64,000 bases of DNA from NCBI GenBank assembly GCA_034231615.1, contig CM067309.1, positions 33,836,310 through 33,900,309 of the forward strand, in the 5' to 3' direction. The position numbers were made by a program, and so were the translations under genes. Below the pieces are notes generated by a model, which had not been told where the DNA came from, searched no databases, and was given only the letters and a program-made list of their open reading frames with translations. This DNA is from Meghimatium bilineatum (taxonomy: Eukaryota > Mollusca > Gastropoda > Stylommatophora > Philomycidae). Positions 22,801 through 28,800 of this stretch are shown here, one piece after another. How positions within the stretch are numbered: position 1 is the stretch's first letter; the number at the start of each line of letters is the position of its first letter.

Positions 22801-25354
22801 CTATCCCTGTCTCCATGTCCATCTATCTACCTCTATCCCTGTCTCCATGTCCATCTATCTACCTCTATCCCTGTCTCCGTGCCCATCTATCTACCTCTAT
22901 CCCTGTCTCCATGTCCATCTATCTACCTCTATCCCTGTCTCCATGTCCATCTATCTACCTCTATCCCTGTCTCCATGTCCATCTATCTACCTCTATCCCT
23001 GTCCCCATGTCCATCTATCTACCTCTATCCCTGTCTCCATGTCCATCTATCTACCTCTATCACTGTCTCCGTGTCCATCTATCTACCTCTATCCCTGTCT
23101 CCGTGCCAATCTATCTACCTCTATCCCTGTCTCCATGCCCATCTATCTACCTCTATCCCTGTCTCCATGTCCATCTATCTACCTCTATCCCTGTCTCCAT
23201 GTCCATCTATCTACTTCTATCCCTGTCTCCATGTCCATCTATCTACCTCTATCCCTGTCTCCATGTCCATCTATTCATCTCTTCTTCTTCTTTTTCTTCT
23301 GTGTTCGTTCTCAAACTCCGGCAGATTAGCAGGATTTAGTCCGGAGAACGGAATGCGTTGTGTCATGGTTTACAGCATTGCTATGATATCTGCGCCTTTC
23401 GGCCTGACACATCCGACTTCAGCATGGCTTTGGGTCACTGACCCTATATAGGATGGGACAACCAACCCCATCCCATAACCTCCTTAGTCACCTTTTACGA
23501 CATGCGTGGAAGGTAAATCGTATTGCTATTCTTTGCTCCCCTTTTGGGCCCCGGCAACACAGGAGCGTATTCATCTCTATCCCTGTATCTCTGTCCATCT
23601 ATCAATCTCTATCTCTGTCCATCTATCTATCTCTATTCCTGTTTACTTGTCGCTCTATCTATCTCTGTCTCTCTGTCCATCTATTAATCTCTATCCATGT
23701 CTCCCTGTCCATTTAACCATCTCTCCCTGATTTTTTTTTTAAAGTGAATAATTAAAATTATTTGGGCATCTAAGAATACTAATATAAAAGTCATCAGAGA
23801 TGCTGGATAAAAAAGACATTACAGTCATCCTAAGCTTCTTCGCGGTTCATGTATCGCGACCTCAGTACATCGCGGATTTCTAACAACATATTTATAGTAT
23901 GTACACTTTAGTCTACTACGCCTGTGTGGTCATATAAAGAGACACAACTGTTTAGAAAGACAAATAATGGAGGGAAGAGTACCATGTAAAGAGGAGAAAG
24001 GGCAGACCAAGAAGACGATGGCCTGACGACATTAAAGATTAAATGAATACATCGCTAGAAAATGAAAGCCGCATCGCCCAAGACAGAGTGAGGTTCAGAG
24101 AGTTCATTGGGAAGACAACGTTCTGGAAGGAATACGTCACATGACACAGTATAGTGATTAGGCCTTTGTTTTGTACTTACAAGATCATGGGTTCAATCTA
24201 TTCGTTAAACCCTTTGTTGCCTTTCAGCGTCAGGGGTTGAAGAGTTTTCTGGAGATGGCCCTCGTGTGTGCTGAGTATATTGTGAAAGTTGTCGCCTATT
24301 TTATTTCAGTGGTCCATCGTTTTTGTGGTCGACCTCTAGGTCTGCCTTCACTGTATCTGTGTAGCATAGCTTGCTGTGGTATGCTGTCTGATTGTAGTCT
24401 GCTGATGTGTGCTAACCATTTTATCTGTTGTCCCTTAATATATTCCAAGATTGGAATGGTACCAGTTCTTTGTCTAATGTCTTCATTTCTCACTCTGTCT
24501 CTTAGCGATATTCCTAGGATTCTGCGTAAGCATGCCATTTCAGCTGACACAACACACGTTTACGTTTATCTTGTGCTGTCATTGTCCATGCTTGGCTTTG
24601 GTAACACAGCGTTGGTATAATAATTGTTTTGAATCGTGTTATTTTGATGTTCAAATCTACATTTTTGTTTCTGAAGATCGGTGTCATTTGTCCTAGGGCT
24701 TGGTATGCTTTACTACATCTATTTACTACGAGCCATTGTGTTCTCACTGACGGTTTGTTAATCTTGTCTCAGTGTTGTATCACATGTTGAAATTCACATG
24801 GCTACACCGCCATCTCTAACTACCACATACAGAAAGAAACCACATATTCCATGTGAATAGTCCTGAGACACTGAACTGAACTTCCATTTGTGGTCACAAG
24901 AAATAACACATCTGTTACTTCGCGCCATTTTACCGGATGCCATTTTACGGTCATTACATTTTTTTCACAAATACAATTTTTCGAATGACCTGGGAGTTAT
25001 AACTTGAGTTACAGAATTACGTGCTATGCCTTGTACTTTTTGGCAGTTGTCATGTTGTTCTTTTGAGAGGGATGAAGTACATATGAAGTACAATGGAGTT
25101 ACTCCTCTACACTATTTGAAATCTTGTGTTCTTTTTGAGACAATATCTATCAATATCACTCAATGGTTAATTAATCTTTTACAGGTCAGCGATGGGTGTG
25201 AGGTGATTATGATCAAGAAATCTTTCTTGCTTAAATACTTGCGCAAAGATTGGTGATCAAACTGGAATATGAGACTCTCCGCAAGGCTGAAAGTGGGAAC
25301 AGGCTTCGTGACAAGAAGTTGAACATAATGTATAACAACGACAACGCACACTAA
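1816..25354 (+). CDS. CNBD-family cyclic-nucleotide-binding-domain-like protein, five visible exons, 5' end outside window
   Basis: Five exons join in phase: 1816-1889 (phase 2 in, 1 nt out), 11635-11686, 19227-19287, 22506-22568 and 25185-25354. All introns are GT-AG (donors GTATGT, GTAAGA, GTAAAT, GTAAGG). The joined product has a cNMP-binding beta-barrel pattern: YIIRERH then FYVLLKG, a long polar insert, LSRGDDVGQE in place of the usual FGE turn, then TWSLVSDGCEVIMIKKSFLL as the closing strands. The canonical phosphate-binding Arg is not evident, so ligand binding is doubtful. The layout resembles CNBD1 or CNBD2 proteins of animals, but that is from recollection and no symbol is given. 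Upstream exons should exist, because the first visible exon begins by completing a codon. The final exon needs one extra base near 25252 to stay open. Introns are 9745, 7540, 3218 and 2616 bp and are dominated by minisatellites. Confidence 0.72.
1995..2480. repeat. 16-bp minisatellite grading into decayed units
   Basis: Near-identical 16-bp units (CAACTTCCTAACATAC) run to ~2110. Increasingly diverged CCAACTTCC-containing units follow to ~2480. Homogeneous at one end and decayed at the other. Confidence 0.9.
2727..3240 (-). pseudogene. LINE-D fragment, RNase H domain and C-terminal zinc motif
   Basis: On the minus strand the sequence reads a decayed RNase H end (GVLGNEKSD, compare GIPGNEKAD at 4260), then SGHNRLRSHMFRKLKIGETD. 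After a frameshift near 2915 comes CENCELSPDTAERILHACQL, a Cys/His cluster typical of the C-terminus of RNase H-bearing non-LTR retrotransposons. The GHNRLRSHM block is shared with the copy at 3811-4400, so both are one family. Confidence 0.8.
3245..3495 (-). pseudogene. LINE-B reverse-transcriptase C-terminal fragment
   Basis: In shifting frames the minus strand gives an AEMTCLRRILRVSLRDRIRN-like run and QQIKWFSH, matching the better-kept LINE-B copy at 24290-24765. This copy also preserves the uninterrupted sequence (around 3385-3440) into which LINE-A inserted at 38317-38733. Confidence 0.75.
3500..3810 (+). pseudogene. LINE-A (RTE-like) reverse-transcriptase fragment
   Basis: Reads VKQYQYLGNIVTNNGRCETE, then MYGSETWTLNKQLEDKIDAF, the segment after the RT palm and thumb in RTE-like LINEs. 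It breaks off at the minus-strand LINE-D tail at 3811. Closest relatives here are 6060-6700 (+) and 38317-38733 (-). Confidence 0.85.
3811..4400 (-). pseudogene. LINE-D 3' half: RNase H, zinc motif and (AAG)n tail
   Basis: The minus strand starts with a decayed RNase H segment (SVLQALQSGKLTD) and continues QWIPSHCGIPGNEKADQLAK, the fourth RNase H motif with its Asp. A frameshift near 4260 follows, then GHNRLRSHMYTKFKID and the Cys/His cluster CTCGQAAQSAKHILQECSEH. The 3' end is GAACGAAAGAAGAAGAAG, a short AAG tail that resembles the SINE-A tail. Truncated at the 5' side; non-functional. Confidence 0.85.
4640..4810 (+). mobile_element. LINE-E 3' terminus
   Basis: Its last coding and untranslated bases match, in the opposite orientation, the 3' end of the LINE at 36140-36905. 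A short stem-loop (CATCGT-CGATT-ACGATG) is followed by GGACGAACGTCATCATCAT, a CAT-repeat tail. Only the 3' end is present here. Confidence 0.75.
4850..5400. repeat. Degenerate CTAC/CTGC tetranucleotide tract and decayed GGATACGC repeat
   Basis: 4850-5035 is a diverged TACCTACC-type tract. 5040-5400 holds several spaced copies of ACGCTAGGATACGC with CCCC..CTCTATTCTGGGG between them, in direct orientation. No gene seen. Confidence 0.6.
5505..5780. repeat. 25-bp minisatellite, ~11 near-identical units
   Basis: The unit contains AGTCATCAATGAAATAGCTA followed by CGGCT. Almost no divergence among units points to recent amplification. Confidence 0.95.
5806..6042 (-). mobile_element. tRNA-derived SINE (family T1)
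   Basis: On the minus strand the head carries box A TAGCGTAGTGG (6014-6024) and box B GCTTCGAATCC (5969-5979) at tRNA-like spacing. The body contains GGAGTTACGTGCTATG and GGAGTACATATGGG, both shared with the second copy at 39120-39335. The tRNA-like part has insertions and is not a functional tRNA gene. Confidence 0.85.
6060..6700 (+). pseudogene. LINE-A (RTE-like) 3' end
   Basis: Reads GSETWTLNK, a stop, EDKIDAFEMWVYRRIGRTSW, then RQIKYFGHIKRHDTLLKTLL and GKRARGRQRYK, stop. It continues into a conserved 3' segment (GGAGATACGTTGCAGCCAAC) and a GATGA tail near 6690. This is the longest + strand LINE-A piece in the window, with at least three stops or shifts. Confidence 0.88.
6955..7370. repeat. 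41-bp minisatellite running into the assembly gap
   Basis: About ten units containing GAACATAGAAGTACTTATCC, with few substitutions (G/T at one position). The array is cut by the N run, so its true length is unknown. Confidence 0.95.
7371..7470. other. Assembly gap of 100 N
   Basis: Exactly 100 N, a conventional placeholder for unknown gap size. The repeats on either side are unrelated, so at least the junction of two arrays is missing. Confidence 0.99.
7471..8640. repeat. Two successive minisatellites (~50 bp decayed, then 43 bp)
   Basis: 7471-7885: imperfect units built on TTAACATTTTCAACATGACC. 7885-8640: about 17 units of 43 bp containing ACTTGACATGTTTCTTGTAA, with G/A alternation in CCAAGACG/CCAAAACG. 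The second array appears to derive from the first, since both share TTGACAT…AACATTT. Confidence 0.92.
8700..8815. repeat. (GTTT)n-type simple repeat
   Basis: Interrupted GTTTGTTTGTCTGTTT tract. The hydrophobic Cys/Val/Leu open frames over it are repeat products. Confidence 0.9.
8955..9100 (+). repeat. Interspersed repeat R1 with a conserved 12-bp stem
   Basis: Arms AGATGACATGCT (8966-8977) and AGCATGTCATCT (9016-9027) are perfect inverted repeats. CCCACAGACGCAACCGCATG follows downstream. A second copy in opposite orientation lies at 34975-35112. Identity unknown. Confidence 0.7.
9125..9180. repeat. (CT)n simple repeat
   Basis: Pyrimidine tract of CTCTGTCTCT type. Confidence 0.85.
9305..9603 (-). 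mobile_element. SINE-A copy
   Basis: Minus orientation, 9313-9595, with the tail as TTCTTCTTCTTCTTC. A short duplication ATTTAATT (9305-9312 and 9596-9603) is plausible. The 28-bp minisatellite begins directly after the right flank. Confidence 0.82.
9604..11585. repeat. 28-bp minisatellite, ~70 units, ~2 kb
   Basis: Unit built on TTCTATGACTGACTGTACTG followed by ATTGTTAG. From ~10010 to ~10480 a variant unit (TATTAATGATTATATTGATT) recurs every second or third unit, making a higher-order repeat. It ends ~50 bp before the acceptor of exon 11635-11686. Confidence 0.95.
11635..11686 (+). CDS. CNBD-like gene, exon b
   Basis: The acceptor is TTTCCATTGCTAG and the donor GTAAGA begins at 11687. After completing Gly, the 52-nt exon reads NKPKIVEKERRMTKQF, then two bases of a Lys codon. 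Highly charged; it would lie in a surface loop of the cNMP-binding fold. Confidence 0.72.
11728..11850. mobile_element. hAT transposon terminal fragment
   Basis: GGGGTTTCTCAAAGTGGGTA followed by CGCCCCTAGGAGGCATGAAG is typical of hAT termini (CAGNGGTTCTCAAA type). Only one end is recognised; no transposase. Confidence 0.55.
11848..12044 (-). mobile_element. SINE-A' (short subtype) with perfect 13-bp duplication
   Basis: The element at 11861-12031 is flanked by ACAATTTGATTCT (11848-11860 and 12032-12044). It shares with SINE-A only the half next to the AAG tail and part of the middle (GTAGTCCGGAGAA). Its head differs (GCCGAAGACGGACGTGTCGG on the minus strand) and is ~110 bp shorter. Confidence 0.85.
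12172..12445 (-). mobile_element. SINE-A, diverged copy
   Basis: Retains TCGTTTGTTCTCAAACTCCT, ATCCGGAGAACGG, CCTCCTTAATCGCTTCT and GTTCTTTGCTCCCCTTTCG in the family order but with many substitutions and a lost tail. An old insertion. Confidence 0.8.
12560..13170. repeat. 31-bp minisatellite, ~20 units
   Basis: Unit built on GTGTATGTAGGAGGGGTGCT followed by CCAACACCATT, G-rich on the + strand. The open frames across it on both strands are repeat artefacts. Confidence 0.95.
13338..13785. mobile_element. Palindromic MITE split by a LINE fragment
   Basis: The left arm (13338-13430, AGAAGACCTATTAATTGGAC) and the core (GGAATCGCATGCCA at ~13738-13751) are separated by LINE sequence at 13432-13735. 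That implies LINE insertion into a pre-existing MITE. Confidence 0.6.
13432..13735 (-). pseudogene. LINE-F C-terminal fragment
   Basis: The minus strand reads RRWKYLGNIFRLDDNRINQH, then a GKRGKLKATIKNTILKKEEI-like run and LLAADRNTWIIKTSALCGAC. This is the C-terminal tail common in animal non-LTR elements (W-x-GH, then K-RGRPK, then DRN-W). One stop codon in the middle. Confidence 0.75.
13862..14045. mobile_element. Palindromic MITE copy
   Basis: The arms TAATTAGGACCCAGTTTGTT and (inverted) TTAAGTTCGTTACC surround TTGGAATCGCATGCCAAAAA and TAGCCAAG, which form the terminal loop. The arms pair over ~70 bp. Confidence 0.75.
14205..14612 (-). mobile_element. SINE-A' copy split by a MITE
   Basis: The two halves (14205-14281 and 14535-14612) are contiguous in the family consensus. 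They are interrupted by the palindromic element at 14282-14534, with GATCTAGTC repeated on both sides. Confidence 0.78.
14273..14543. mobile_element. Palindromic MITE with exact 9-bp duplication
   Basis: The element at 14282-14534 (253 bp) is flanked by GATCTAGTC at 14273-14281 and 14535-14543. Long imperfect terminal inverted repeats (ACATAATTAATTAGG inside the left end) and a core near GGAGTCGAATGCCA form an almost complete palindrome. Long TIRs with a 9-bp duplication fit a Mutator-like origin; that assignment is inference. Confidence 0.78.
14769..15181 (-). pseudogene. LINE-C 3' end: RNase H end and zinc motif
   Basis: The minus strand reads FVPGHAGVRGNERADRLAAH (fourth RNase H motif with its Asp), a linker with FRGRKR, then HLWTCPEC, the first half of a Cys/His motif. 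The 3' tail is (TAAC)n, seen as (GTTA)n at 14758-14776 on the + strand. The same family occurs at 44724-45098 and, decayed, at 33790-34125 and 37425-37760. Confidence 0.85.
15182..15241 (+). mobile_element. SINE-A head fragment
   Basis: GGGGAGCAAAGAATGGGG and GAACAAAGAATAGCAACGCT match the 5' end of SINE-A, here in plus orientation and abutting the LINE-C fragment. Confidence 0.6.
15245..15990. repeat. 42-bp minisatellite, ~17 units
   Basis: Unit with CTATTTTCTGTTGATACTCC then CAGCTATAATTTCTATACAA. A longer variant containing CTATATGAACTCC recurs at 15340, 15466 and 15800. As 42 is a multiple of three, long open frames appear on both strands; they are not genes. Confidence 0.95.
16020..16430. 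other. Unassigned non-repetitive stretch
   Basis: AT-rich sequence with a short C tract (CCCCCCCCTCCTCCCCC at 16187-16203). I see no exon, transposon or tandem array. Confidence 0.5.
16440..16700. repeat. Decayed outlier of the 42-bp minisatellite
   Basis: About six diverged units (TCTAATTTCTATACAAGTAT, CTGTTGAC) of the array at 15245-15990, separated from it by 450 bp. Confidence 0.8.
16700..17180. other. Unassigned stretch
   Basis: Mixed sequence with no repeat, exon or transposon that I can identify. Confidence 0.45.
17183..17290. repeat. Fold-back hairpin (~46-bp arms)
   Basis: The left arm at 17183-17228 and the right arm at 17244-17290 are inverted repeats with a few mismatches and a small indel, around a 15-nt loop. 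Both arms contain the GATGTGTTAC / GTAACACATC pair. Confidence 0.8.
17385..18265 (+). pseudogene. RTE-type LINE endonuclease fragment
   Basis: Reads LGDKTSELIEFMIKKRIDIL, GIAYYKERG, VLI-RGVDN, IQIYAPCNDNNKIEDTTELF and YTIRDFNRRIGKKRAQSELS. This is the APE-like endonuclease order (…QVYAP…GDFNAR-G…DHRPV) of RTE elements. DFNRRIG lacks the usual Gly before Asp, and the N-terminal catalytic motif is lost. D-HRPVYL is still visible near 18140. Several stops and shifts. The 36-bp minisatellite begins directly at its right edge. Confidence 0.85.
18268..19190. repeat. 36-bp minisatellite, ~25 units
   Basis: CTCACACAAACTTCCTCACA alternates with CACAAACATTCTCCC. 33-, 24- and 12-bp deletion variants are interspersed. 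The open frames on both strands are repeat products. It ends ~35 bp before exon 19227-19287. Confidence 0.95.
19227..19287 (+). CDS. CNBD-like gene, exon c
   Basis: The acceptor is CTTTCTCTCTGTGTAG and the donor GTAAAT begins at 19288. After completing Lys, it reads DPRSYSRWKHVRYLSRGDDV and ends on a codon boundary. YLSRGDDVG(QE) occupies the position of the L-x-x-GxxFGE turn in cNMP-binding domains. Confidence 0.72.
19304..19530. repeat. 37-bp minisatellite, 6 units
   Basis: Units containing CATGTTGTCTTGTCACATTT. It starts 16 bp after the donor of exon c. Confidence 0.95.
19702..19996 (-). mobile_element. SINE-A copy with 8-bp duplication
   Basis: The element at 19710-19988 is flanked by ACCTTGCT (19702-19709 and 19989-19996). 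Full family body, including the GTCGCCTTTTACGAC block at about 19905. Confidence 0.88.
20170..20225 (+). pseudogene. I-like LINE ORF1 zinc-knuckle fragment
   Basis: Reads CAKCQKFCYTKATCRNSTKC, matching CSKCQQFCHTKATCRNSTRC of the ORF1 at 52725-53752. The C-terminal part of the knuckle passes into the 29-bp repeat at 20226. Confidence 0.85.
20226..20345. repeat. 29-bp minisatellite made of LINE ORF1 sequence
   Basis: Four units starting AGGAACAGTACCAAATGTAG. The first is the natural continuation of the zinc-knuckle coding sequence (RNSTKCRYC). The 29-bp period is not a multiple of three, so amplification destroyed the frame. Confidence 0.88.
20685..21225. repeat. 11-bp minisatellite, ~48 units
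   Basis: GTTTATTGTCT, GTTCATTGTCT and GTTTATTGTTT units mixed. Spurious Cys/Leu/Ile-rich frames in all three + frames. Confidence 0.97.
21277..22373. repeat. 60-bp minisatellite, ~18 nearly identical units
   Basis: Exact 60-bp period; the unit begins CTGTTGGTTGTACAACTATA and includes the palindrome GTTGTACAAC. A G/T site (ACTTGAATCA or ACTTTAATCA) alternates through most of the array, giving a 120-bp higher-order unit. The last five units are uniform. Confidence 0.97.
22506..22568 (+). CDS. CNBD-like gene, exon d
   Basis: The acceptor is CATGTGACTTTAACAG and the donor GTAAGG begins at 22569. Phase 0 on both sides. Reads GQEWLDFNNGPFEEPHGTWS followed by Leu. GTWSL leads into the closing strand of the next exon. 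The segment replaces the phosphate-binding cassette of canonical cNMP domains and lacks its Arg-Ala pair. Confidence 0.74.
22690..23720. repeat. 32-bp minisatellite split by a SINE
   Basis: About 17 units (CTCTATCCCTGTCTCCATGT then CCATCTATCTAC) at 22690-23282. Related, more diverged units continue at 23568-23720 on the far side of the SINE-A insertion. Confidence 0.93.
23272..23578 (-). mobile_element. SINE-A copy inserted in the 32-bp array, perfect 11-bp duplication
   Basis: TATTCATCTCT occurs at 23272-23282 and 23568-23578, flanking the 285-bp element at 23283-23567. This fixes both ends of the family: an AAG-rich 3' tail (TCTTCTTCTTTTTCTTCT on + strand) and a 5' end beginning CGCTCCTGTGTTGCCGGGG on the minus strand. 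Confidence 0.93.
23730..23925. other. Unassigned short stretch
   Basis: AT-rich sequence between the minisatellite and a LINE 3' end. Nothing recognised. Confidence 0.4.
23930..24148 (+). pseudogene. RTE-like LINE C-terminal fragment
   Basis: Reads RRRWPDDIKD, stop, MNTSLENESRIAQDRVRFRE and FWKEYVT, the usual 3' end of these elements. The same 3' end occurs in opposite orientation at 45505-45735. Confidence 0.82.
24150..24250 (+). mobile_element. tRNA-related SINE (family T2)
   Basis: TAGTGATTAGG (24152-24162) resembles box A and GGGTTCAATCT (24189-24199) box B. The short body CCTTTGTTGCCTTTCAGCGT then CAGGGGT is repeated at 29205-29262. Confidence 0.7.
24290..24765 (-). pseudogene. LINE-B reverse-transcriptase C-terminal region
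   Basis: The minus strand reads (M)RTQWLVVNRCSKAYQALGQ, IIIPTLCYQSQAWTMTAQDK, then after a frame change AEMACLRRILGISLRDRVRN, QQIKWLAHISRL and GRPRGRPQKRWTTEIK. The PTLCYQSQAW block is the homologue of the 67-bp minisatellite unit at 60708-61515. Confidence 0.88.
24770..25140. other. Unassigned intronic stretch
   Basis: No repeat or coding homology recognised. Lies just upstream of the last visible CNBD-like exon. Confidence 0.4.
25185..25354 (+). CDS. CNBD-like gene, last visible exon, apparent frameshift
   Basis: The acceptor is TTAATTAATCTTTTACAG. Phase 0: VSDGCEVIMIKKSFLLKYLR then KDW and TGA at 25254. From 25253 the +1-base frame continues without stop for 33 codons (VIKLEYETLRKAESGNRLRD and beyond) to TAA at 25352-25354. 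One missing base at the GG near 25252 would unite the two. An assembly indel, a real inactivating deletion, or a true end at KDW are all possible. Another exon downstream cannot be excluded. Confidence 0.68.
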
Positions 25355-25374
25355 ACATAATAAACTTCAAGATG

Positions 25375-25870
25375 CTGTCAGATTTGAAAACATCAGTATA
25401 TTATAGGATATCTGAAACTGTCAGATTTGAAAACATCAGTATATTATATCTGAAACATTTATTTGGCAGGTCTAAAACATCTGTCTGTCAGATTAAAAAA
25501 TATAAGTAAGTTAATTCTGAAACATATTTTTGTCAGATTTGAAACATCTCAATGTCAGATTTTAAAACAGTCTATTAAATATAAAACTTGAAAACATCAA
25601 TCTATTAAATCTGAAACATGTGTTTATCAGATTTGAAAACATCATTCTAATTGATCTGAAACATGTGTTTATCAGATTTGAAAATATCATTCTATTAAAT
25701 GATGTTAAAAATACGCTATAAATAAGCCTAACACACATCATGATCACCTTAATTCATTTAGAATATTAATCTAAATGAGCAGTTCATGTTAAAACATATT
25801 AAATGTAAATGCATCATGTTAAAATATTTGTTCTATAGGTAGAATACATGATGTAAATGTAGCACATATT
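25375..25870. repeat. Decayed repeat preceding the 41-bp satellite
   Basis: Loose repeats of CAGATTTGAAAACATC and CTGAAACATGTGTTTATCAG, then AT-rich transition sequence. Probably an ancestral or diverged edge of the following array. Confidence 0.7.
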
Positions 25871-28800
25871 AAAACATCTGAAATATTAACGGAATATGTG
25901 ATCGTGTTCAAACATCTGAAATATTAACTGAATACTTCATGATCGTGTTCAAACATCTGAAATATTAACTGAATACTTCATGATCGTGTTCAAATATCTA
26001 AAATATTAACTGAATACTTCATGATCGTGTTCAAATATCTAAAATATTAACTGAATACTTCATGATCGTGTTCAAACATCTGAAATATTAACTGAATACT
26101 TCATGATCGTTTTCAAACATCAGAAATATTAACTGAATACTTCATGATCGTGTTGAAACATCTGAAATATTAACTGAATACTTCATGATCGTGTTCAAAC
26201 ATCTGAAATATTAACTGAATACTTCATGATCATGTTCAAACATCTGAAATATTAACTGAATACTACATGATCGTGTTCAAACATCTGAAATATTAACTGA
26301 ATACATCATGATCATGTTCAAACATCTGAAATATTAACTGAATACTTCATGACCGTGTTCAAACATCAGAAATATTAACTGAATACTTCATGATCGTGTT
26401 GAAACATCTGAAATATTAACTGAATACTTCATGATCGTGTTCAAACATCTGAAATATTAACTGAATACATGATCATGTTCAAACATCAGAAATATTAACT
26501 GAATACTTCATGATCGTGTTCAAATATCTGAAATATTAACTGAATACTTCATGATCGTGTTCAAACATCTGAAATATTAACTGAATACTTCATGATCATG
26601 TTCAAACATCTGAAATATTAACTGAATACATGATCATGTTCAAACATCTGAAATATTAACTGAATACTATATGATCGTGTTCAAACATCTGAAATATTAA
26701 CTGAATACTTCATGATCATGTTCAAACATCTGAAATATTAACTGAATACTTCATGATCGTGTTCAAACATCTGAAATATTAACTGAATACTTCATGATCG
26801 TGTTCAAATATCTGAAATATTAACTGAATACATGATCATGTTCAAACATGTGAAATATTAACTGAATACTTCATGATCGTGTTCAAACATCTGAAATATT
26901 AACTGAATACTTCATGATCATGTTCAAACATCTGAAATATTAACTGAATACATGATCATGTTCAAACATCTGAAATATTAACTGAATACTTCATGATCGT
27001 GTTCAAACATCTGAAATATTAACTGAATACTTCATGATCATGTTCAAACATCTGAAATATTAACTGAATACATGATCATGTTCACACATCTGAAATATTA
27101 ACTGAATACTTCATGATCGTGTTCAAACATCTGAAATATTAACTGAATACTTCATGATCGTGTTCAAACATCTGAAATATTAACTGAATACTTCATGATC
27201 GTGTTCAAACATCTGAAATATTAACTGAATACTTCATGATCGTGTTCAAACCTCTGAAATATTAACTGAATACTTCATGATCATGTTCAAACATCTGAAA
27301 TATTAACTGAATACATGATCATGTTCAAACATCTGAAATATTAACTGAATACTTCATGATCGTGTTCAAACATCTGAAATATTAACTGAATACTTCATGA
27401 TCATGTTCAAACATCTGAAATATTAACTGAATACATGATCATGTTCAAACATCTGAAATATTAACTGAATACTTCATGATCGTGTTCAAACATCTGAAAT
27501 ATTAACTGAATACTTCATGATCGTGTTCAAACATCTGAAATATTAACTGAATACTTCATGATCGTGTTCAAACATCTGAAATATTAACTGAATACTTCAT
27601 GATCGTGTTCAAACCTCTGAAATATTAACTGAATACTTCATGATCATGTTCAAACATCTGAAATATTAACTGAATACTTCATGATCATGTTCAAACATCT
27701 GAAATATTAACTGAATACATGATCGTGTTCAAACATCTGAAATATTAACTGAATACTTCATGATCATGTTCAAACATCTGAAATATTAACTGAATACTTC
27801 ATGATCGTGTTCAAATATCTGAAATATTAACTGAATACTTCATGATCGTGTTCAAATATCTGAAATATTAACTGAATACTTCATGATCGTGTTCAAACAT
27901 CTGAAATATTAACTGAATACATGATCATGTTCAAACATCTGAAATATTAACTGAATACTTCATGATCGTGTTCAAATATCTGAAATATTAACTGAATACT
28001 TCATGATCGTGTTCAAACATCTGAAATATTAACTGAATACTTCATGATCGTGTTCAAACATCTGAAATATTAACTGAATACATGATCATGTTCAAACATC
28101 TGAAATATTAACTGAATACTTCATGATCGTGTTCAAATATCTGAAATATTAACTGAATACTTCATGATCGTGTTCAAACATCTGAAATATTAACTGAATA
28201 CTTCATGATCGTGTTCAAACATCTGAAATATTAACTGAATACATGATCATGTTCAAACATCTGAAATATTAACTGAATACAACATGATCGTGTTCAAACA
28301 TCTGAAATATTAACTGAATACATGATCGTGTTCAAACATCTGAAATATTAACTGAATACTTCATGATCATGTTCAAACATCTGAAATATTAACTGAATAC
28401 TTCATGATCGTGTTCAAACATCTGAAATATTAACTGAATACTTCATGATCATGTTCAAACATCTGAAATATTAACTGAATACATGATCGTGTTCAAACAT
28501 CTGAAATATTAACTGAATACTTCATGATCATGTTCAAACATCTGAAATATTAACTGAATACTTCATGATCGTGTTCAAACATCTGAAATATTAACTGAAT
28601 ACTTCATGATCGTGTTCAAATATCTGAAATATTAACTGAATACTTCATGATCGTGTTCAAACATCTGAAATATTAACTGAATACTTCATGATCGTGTTCA
28701 AATATCTGAAATATTAACTGAATACATGATCATGTTCAAACATCTGAAATATTAACTGAATACATGATCATGTTCAAACATCTGAAATATTAACTGAATA

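Noticed and set aside
22604..23451. Three overlapping ~200-codon Ser/Pro/Tyr-rich frames
   Set aside because: Products of the 32-bp array, ending in SINE sequence.
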